Source of the DNA: Superficieibacter electus
GTDB taxonomy: Bacteria; Pseudomonadota; Gammaproteobacteria; Enterobacterales; Enterobacteriaceae
Assembly (NCBI RefSeq): GCF_002915575.1
Contig: NZ_PQGD01000004.1
Location: forward strand, 244,324 to 308,323
Reading direction: 5' to 3'
Length of the DNA: 64,000 nt
Within the stretch, counting starts at the first letter, position 1; each line of letters starts with the position of its first letter. Position numbers and translations under genes: made by a program. Below the pieces are notes generated by a model, which saw nothing but the letters and a program-made list of their open reading frames with translations, was not told the origin of the DNA and did not search any database. This document shows positions 58,271 through 64,000 of this stretch, one piece after another.

Positions 58271-58768
58271 ATGACCGACAGTGAATTACGGCAGCTAAGT
58301 GAGCGGGTAGGGCAGGCCCTTAGCGCGCGAGGCGCGACAATGACCACCGCAGAATCCTGCACTGGCGGTTGGGTGGCGAAAGCCATTACTGATATTGCAG
58401 GCAGCTCTGCATGGTTTGAACGCGGGTTTGTCACCTACAGTAATGAGGCGAAAGCACAAATGATCGGCGTACAAACCGCGACGCTTGAGCAGCACGGCGC
58501 AGTGAGCGAACCCGTTGTCGTCGAGATGGCGATTGGCGCATTGCGAGCCGCGCGTGCCGATTATGCCGTCTCTATCAGCGGCATTGCCGGGCCAGACGGC
58601 GGAAGTGAAACTAAACCCGTTGGCACGGTGTGGTTTGGCTTTGCCAGCGCCCGTGGGGAGGGCATTACCCGCTGTGAATGTTTCTCCGGTGACCGTGACG
58701 CCGTACGACGTCAGGCCACGGCTTATGCCCTGCAAACCCTGTGGCAAAATTTTCTACAAAACACTTGA
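58271..58768 (+). CDS. pncC: NMN amidohydrolase PncC (CinA C-terminal domain family)
   Basis: A 165-residue CinA-C protein: TTAESCTGGWVAKAI (about residues 24-38), FVTYSNEAKAQMIGV and SISGIAGPDGGSETKPVGTVWFGF. It deamidates nicotinamide mononucleotide to nicotinate mononucleotide in NAD recycling. As in E. coli (ygaD) it lies immediately upstream of recA. Intact, full length. Confidence 0.95.
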   Translation: MTDSELRQLSERVGQALSARGATMTTAESCTGGWVAKAITDIAGSSAWFERGFVTYSNEAKAQMIGVQTATLEQHGAVSEPVVVEMAIGALRAARADYAVSISGIAGPDGGSETKPVGTVWFGFASARGEGITRCECFSGDRDAVRRQATAYALQTLWQNFLQNT

Positions 58769-58792
58769 TACTGTATAGCTATACAGTATAAT
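58765..58792 (+). promoter_or_regulatory. recA promoter with LexA box
   Basis: -35 TTGATA at 58765-58770 and -10 TATAAT at 58787-58792, 16 bases apart. The LexA box TACTGTATAGCTATACAGTA (58769-58788) lies between them. CTGT-N8-ACAG is a perfect palindromic match, as in E. coli recA. Confidence 0.95.
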
Positions 58793-58811
58793 TAGCGCAA
58801 CAGAACAGTAA

Positions 58812-59924
<1,113 letters not shown>

Positions 59925-60000
59925 TCTTCGATCGCGCCGGGAGGAAACGCTACAGATAGTATCTTTCGGCAAAACAGGTAACATCAACGGATGTTAGTCA

Positions 60001-60029
60001 AAAAAGGGCTGCGTAATGCGGCCCTTTTG
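60001..60029 (+). terminator. recA terminator
   Basis: AAAAGGGC-TGC pairs with GCGGCCCTTTT around GTAAT, with the A- and T-runs flanking the stem. It is the intrinsic terminator between recA and recX; partial readthrough to recX is known in E. coli. Confidence 0.85.
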
Positions 60030-60055
60030 CTATTTCAACGCTTACAGGTTTTGAG

Positions 60056-60556
60056 ATGACAGAGAATACTTCCCGCCGCTCTGCGTATTCGCGCCTGCTT
60101 GACCGCGCGGTGCGCATTCTGGCGATGCGCGATCACAGTGAACAGGAGTTGCGGCGTAAACTGAGCGCGCCCATCGTCACGAAACAAGGGCTGGAAGCAT
60201 CAGATGCGACGCCGGAGGATGTGGATCGCGTTATCGCATGGTGCATCGAAAACCATTACCTTGATGACAGCCGTTTCGTACAACAGTTTATCGCCAGCCG
60301 TAGCCGCAAAGGATACGGGCCGGCGCGTATTCGTCAGGAACTCAATCAAAAAGGCATTCCTCGTGAGGTTGGCGAAAGGGCGATGCGCGAATGCGATATT
60401 GAATGGGCGGCACTGGCTAAAGACCAGGCGGTACGAAAATACGGCGAGCCGCTGCCTACCGAGTTTGTGCAAAAGGTGAAAATTCAGCGCTTTTTACTCT
60501 ATCGCGGCTATCTGATGGAAGATATCCAGGATATCTGGCGAAATTTTTCCGATTGA
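60056..60556 (+). CDS. recX: RecA regulatory protein RecX
   Basis: A 166-residue helical-repeat protein (E. coli RecX 166 aa): [26 protein letters not shown], then [33 protein letters not shown]-type repeats (core [11 protein letters not shown]) and [20 protein letters not shown]. It binds within the RecA filament groove and limits its activity. It lies 131 bases after recA, past a leaky terminator. Confidence 0.96.
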   Translation: MTENTSRRSAYSRLLDRAVRILAMRDHSEQELRRKLSAPIVTKQGLEASDATPEDVDRVIAWCIENHYLDDSRFVQQFIASRSRKGYGPARIRQELNQKGIPREVGERAMRECDIEWAALAKDQAVRKYGEPLPTEFVQKVKIQRFLLYRGYLMEDIQDIWRNFSD

Positions 60557-60684
60557 CCGCATCGGGGATTTTACTTCCCCGTCAAGAAAACTTATCTTAT
60601 TCCCACTTTTTTCAGTCGCTGGCGTGAGTGTGCTTCAGCACATGCGCTGGCTACGATACTCGTTAGCTTGATTTCAGGATAATT

Positions 60685-63312
60685 ATGAGCAAGAGCACCG
60701 CTGAGATCCGTCAGGCGTTTCTCGACTTTTTCCATGGTAAGGGACATCAGGTAGTTGCCAGCAGCTCCCTCGTTCCTCATAACGACCCGACGCTGCTATT
60801 TACTAACGCCGGGATGAATCAGTTCAAGGATGTTTTCCTTGGGCTGGACAAACGCAACTACTCGCGTGCCACGACGTCTCAGCGTTGCGTGCGTGCGGGC
60901 GGTAAGCATAACGACCTGGAAAATGTCGGTTACACTGCGCGCCACCATACTTTCTTTGAAATGCTGGGTAACTTCAGCTTCGGGGATTACTTTAAACACG
61001 ACGCCATCCAGTACGCGTGGGAACTGCTGACCGGGGAAAACTGGTTCGCCCTGCCAAAAGAGCGTCTGTGGGTGACCGTTTACGAAACTGATGACGAAGC
61101 GTACGCCATCTGGGAAAAAGAAGTCGGTATCCCGGCTGAGCGCATTATTCGCATTGGCGACAATAAAGGCGCGCCGTATGCCTCTGATAACTTCTGGCAG
61201 ATGGGCGATACCGGTCCGTGCGGTCCTTGCACCGAAATTTTCTACGATCATGGCGATCATATCTGGGGCGGTCCTCCGGGAAGCCCGGAAGAAGACGGCG
61301 ATCGCTATATTGAGATCTGGAACATCGTCTTTATGCAGTTCAACCGCCAGGCTGACGGCACCATGGAGCCGCTACCGAAACCTTCTGTTGATACCGGTAT
61401 GGGGCTAGAGCGTATTACTGCGGTTCTGCAACACGTTAATTCCAACTATGAAATTGACCTGTTCCGTACCCTGATTGATGCGGTGGCAAAAGTGACGGGT
61501 GCCACCGATCTGAGCAATAAATCGCTGCGGGTGATCGCCGATCATATTCGTTCCTGTGCTTTCCTGATTGCTGACGGCGTGATCCCGTCGAATGAAAACC
61601 GTGGCTACGTGCTGCGTCGTATCATTCGTCGTGCTATTCGTCATGGCAACATGCTCGGCGCGAAAGATACCTTCTTCTATAAGTTGGTTGGGCCGCTGAT
61701 TGACGTGATGGGTGCCGCCGGTGACGAACTAAAACGTCAGCAGGCTCAGGTTGAGCAGGTACTGAAAACGGAAGAAGAGCAGTTTGCCCGTACTCTTGAG
61801 CGTGGCCTGGCGCTGCTGGACGAAGAGCTGGCAAAACTGACCGGTGATACGCTGGATGGTGAAACCGCTTTCCGTCTGTATGACACTTACGGCTTCCCGG
61901 TTGACCTGACTGCAGACGTTTGCCGTGAGCGCAATATCAAAGTAGACGAAGCGGGCTTTGAAGCTGCAATGGAAGCGCAGCGCCGTCGCGCGCGTGAATC
62001 CAGCGGCTTCGGCGCGGACTATAACGCCATGATCCGCGTTGACGGTACGTCTGAGTTTAAAGGTTACGATCATCTGGAACTGAACGGCAAAGTGACCGCG
62101 CTGTTCGTTGATGGCAAAGCCACTGACGCTATTAGCGCCGGTCAGCAGGCGGTGGTCGTCCTTGACGAAACGCCATTCTACGGTGAGTCGGGCGGTCAGG
62201 TGGGCGATAAAGGCGAACTGAAAGGCGCGGGCTTTAGCTTTACGGTAGACGATACCCAGAAGTATGGTCAGGCGATCGGACACCTCGGTAAATTGACTAC
62301 CGGCTCCCTGAAAGTGGGGGACGCCGTTCACGCGGATGTCGATGAAGAGCGCCGGGCGCGTATTCGTCGTAACCACTCGGCTACCCATCTGATGCACGCG
62401 GCATTACGTCAGGTATTAGGTACTCACGTTGCCCAGAAAGGTTCGCTGGTTAACGATAAAGTGCTGCGTTTCGACTTCTCGCATTTCGAAGCGATGAAAC
62501 CGGCGGAGATCCGCGCGGTGGAAGATCTGGTGAATGCGCAGATCCGTCGTAACCTGCCGGTTGAAACGAACATCATGGATCTGGATGCCGCGCGCGAGAA
62601 GGGTGCGATGGCACTGTTCGGTGAGAAATACGACGAGCGGGTACGCGTGTTAAGCATGGGCGACTTCTCAACTGAATTATGTGGTGGTACACATGCCAGC
62701 CGTACCGGTGATATTGGCTTGTTCCGCATTATATCTGAATCTGGCACGGCGGCGGGCGTGCGCCGTATTGAAGCCGTCACCGGCGACGGTGCGATTGCTA
62801 CGCTGCATGCTGAGAGCGACCAGCTAAGTGATATCGCCCAATTACTGAAAGGCGATAGCCATAATCTGGGTGATAAAGTACGTGCCGTTCTGGAGCGTAC
62901 TCGTCAACTGGAAAAAGAGTTGCAGCAGCTTAAAGCACAGGCTGCTGCTCAGGAAAGCGCAAGTCTTTCCAGTAAAGCGGAAGAGATTAACGGCGTTAAG
63001 CTGCTGGTTAGCGAACTGGCCGGCGTTGAGCCGAAGATGCTTCGAACGATGGTTGACGACCTTAAGAACCAACTGGGGTCAACAATTGTGGTTCTGGCAA
63101 CCGTGGCGGAAGGTAAGGTTTCTCTGATTGCTGGTGTATCAAAAGATGTCACCGATCGCGTAAAAGCAGGGGAACTGGTAGGCATGGTTGCTCAGCAAGT
63201 AGGTGGTAAAGGCGGCGGACGTCCTGATATGGCGCAAGCCGGCGGTACCGATGTCGCTGCATTACCTGCTGCATTAGCCAGCGTGAAAAGCTGGGTGAGT
63301 ACAAAACTGTAA
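60685..63312 (+). CDS. alaS: Alanine-tRNA ligase
   Basis: An 875-residue class II synthetase. Motif 1 is near [20 protein letters not shown], motif 2 near [20 protein letters not shown], and motif 3 near GMGLERIT. The editing domain has [16 protein letters not shown] and [13 protein letters not shown] (zinc ligands that clear Ser/Gly-tRNA). The C-Ala domain ends with [15 protein letters not shown]. Length is the same as E. coli AlaS (876). Confidence 0.98.
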   Translation: MSKSTAEIRQAFLDFFHGKGHQVVASSSLVPHNDPTLLFTNAGMNQFKDVFLGLDKRNYSRATTSQRCVRAGGKHNDLENVGYTARHHTFFEMLGNFSFGDYFKHDAIQYAWELLTGENWFALPKERLWVTVYETDDEAYAIWEKEVGIPAERIIRIGDNKGAPYASDNFWQMGDTGPCGPCTEIFYDHGDHIWGGPPGSPEEDGDRYIEIWNIVFMQFNRQADGTMEPLPKPSVDTGMGLERITAVLQHVNSNYEIDLFRTLIDAVAKVTGATDLSNKSLRVIADHIRSCAFLIADGVIPSNENRGYVLRRIIRRAIRHGNMLGAKDTFFYKLVGPLIDVMGAAGDELKRQQAQVEQVLKTEEEQFARTLERGLALLDEELAKLTGDTLDGETAFRLYDTYGFPVDLTADVCRERNIKVDEAGFEAAMEAQRRRARESSGFGADYNAMIRVDGTSEFKGYDHLELNGKVTALFVDGKATDAISAGQQAVVVLDETPFYGESGGQVGDKGELKGAGFSFTVDDTQKYGQAIGHLGKLTTGSLKVGDAVHADVDEERRARIRRNHSATHLMHAALRQVLGTHVAQKGSLVNDKVLRFDFSHFEAMKPAEIRAVEDLVNAQIRRNLPVETNIMDLDAAREKGAMALFGEKYDERVRVLSMGDFSTELCGGTHASRTGDIGLFRIISESGTAAGVRRIEAVTGDGAIATLHAESDQLSDIAQLLKGDSHNLGDKVRAVLERTRQLEKELQQLKAQAAAQESASLSSKAEEINGVKLLVSELAGVEPKMLRTMVDDLKNQLGSTIVVLATVAEGKVSLIAGVSKDVTDRVKAGELVGMVAQQVGGKGGGRPDMAQAGGTDVAALPAALASVKSWVSTKL

Positions 63313-63670
63313 TAACTATAAGCAGTTGCAGGTGACGCCCTTAATCAGGATGGCGTTCTGCAACTGCACTATTGCTATCCAGACCGACTGGTTTGCAGTA
63401 CGATGAGAATACAATGGATTTCAGAGTTCAGGTCTGCCTGGTCTCTGAATCAGGTGCTAACATCATATCTGTTACCTTTATCGGGACGGTTTTATAACGA
63501 TAAAGTCAGGTTGAAGTTTTGTATATCGGCTAAACTTACGTTTAACAGATTGTGATGCCGTGACTGCTTACACTTTACGTGTTTGTCATCGCTTACTTTT
63601 TGGCGTTATATGACGGATAATGCCGGGATACAGAGAGACCCGACTCTTATAATCTTTCAAGGAGCAAAGA
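63313..63670. other. alaS-csrA intergenic region with a long hairpin
   Basis: GCAGTTGCAG (63322-63331) pairs with CTGCAACTGC (63358-63367), with an inner ACGCC/GGCGT stem, and no T-run follows. The remaining 300 bases contain no gene and must hold the csrA promoters, which are multiple in E. coli. I do not assign boxes individually. Confidence 0.6.
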
Positions 63671-63856
63671 ATGCTGATTCTGACTCGTCGAGTTGGTGAA
63701 ACCCTCATGATTGGGGATGAGGTCACCGTGACAGTTTTAGGGGTGAAGGGCAACCAGGTACGCATTGGCGTAAACGCCCCGAAAGAAGTTTCTGTTCACC
63801 GTGAAGAGATCTATCAGCGTATCCAGGCTGAAAAATCCCAGCAGTCCAGTTACTAA
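63671..63856 (+). CDS. csrA: Carbon storage regulator CsrA
   Basis: The 61-residue RNA-binding dimer: [20 protein letters not shown] (Arg6-Arg7 and Leu4 region of the RNA site) and [13 protein letters not shown] (Arg44 face). It binds GGA motifs in mRNA leaders and represses glycogen synthesis and biofilm genes. AAGGAG lies 8 bases before the ATG. The sequence is identical in length and nearly so in residues to E. coli CsrA. Confidence 0.98.
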
Positions 63857-64000
63857 CGTTTTCGCGGCGCGCCCGGTTGGGGGGGGCGGGGCCCCCCCGG
63901 GGAGGTTTTTGTGTTTTTTTTTTTTATAAAACCCAAAGGGCCGGGTTTGGCCAGATTAAATTTGTAATATGATAGGGGGGGGCGGGGGGGGGTTTGGGGG
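63857..64000. other. Low-quality contig end
   Basis: From about 63875 the sequence turns into long G, C and T runs (for instance GGGGGGGG at 63880, a ten-plus T run near 63915, and G-runs to the end). This is unlike any enterobacterial intergenic DNA downstream of csrA, where tRNA-Ser/Arg genes are expected. It is almost certainly low-quality read sequence, and no feature can be read here. Confidence 0.8.

Overview
The window is chromosomal DNA from a member of the Enterobacteriaceae. Across 19.9-63.9 kb the gene order follows the E. coli/Salmonella backbone: ygbA-fhlA-hypEDCBA / hycABCDEFGH-hycI / ascBF-ascG / hydN-hypF / norWV-norR / gutQ-srlR-gutM-srlDBEA / mltB-pncC-recA-recX-alaS-csrA. 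Accessory content argues against E. coli itself: a sucrose cluster, trehalose genes treZ/treY, a Cys-type formate dehydrogenase between hydN and hypF, a methyltransferase inside the hyc operon, and a metal ABC transporter between mltB and pncC. Enterobacter/Klebsiella/Kosakonia-like genera fit this, but I cannot name the species. The last ~140 bases are G/T-rich low-quality sequence, so this is probably the end of a draft contig.

0-10 kb (accessory). A minus-strand operon carries a DauR/YheO-type regulator, a PLP fold-III D-amino-acid enzyme (apparently frameshifted in an A6 run), an M20 deacetylase, a RidA-family protein and an MFS transporter cut by the window start. It looks like an uptake and catabolism unit for an unusual or D-amino acid. 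Next come four tandem small genes of the YmgB/AriR biofilm/Rcs-connector family, a YhhX-like oxidoreductase, and a minus-strand MetC-like PLP lyase.

10-20 kb (carbohydrates). treZ and treY overlap by 4 nt and make trehalose from alpha-glucans. They are followed by scrK, scrA, scrB and scrR (fructokinase, sucrose EIIBC, sucrose-6-phosphate hydrolase, LacI-type repressor). Near-identical 14-bp CG-centred operators lie before scrK and before scrA. No scrY porin is present. ygbA closes the region.

20-44 kb (formate hydrogenlyase). fhlA and hypEDCBA (minus) diverge from hycA-H (plus). The hypA-hycA gap holds two sigma-54 promoters, FhlA-type boxes and a possible IHF site. A second FhlA-type box sits inside a perfect hairpin between hycA and hycB. 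A SAM methyltransferase separates hycH from hycI. The ascG/ascFB beta-glucoside operon follows. A second sigma-54/FhlA-type promoter then drives hydN, a FdhF homologue with Cys at position 140 instead of selenocysteine, and hypF. Three and a half 80-bp repeats run over the hypF stop codon.

44-54 kb. norW-norV are divergent from norR, with three NorR-type boxes and a sigma-54-like promoter (nitric oxide detoxification). The glucitol operon srlA-E-B-D-gutM-srlR-gutQ follows on the minus strand. A 68-bp REP-type array is inserted between srlD and gutM.

54-64 kb. mltB is followed by a metal ABC operon preceded by a Zur-like box and a 36-codon membrane ORF overlapping the ATPase gene. The conserved block pncC, recA (canonical LexA box), recX, alaS and csrA ends the window.
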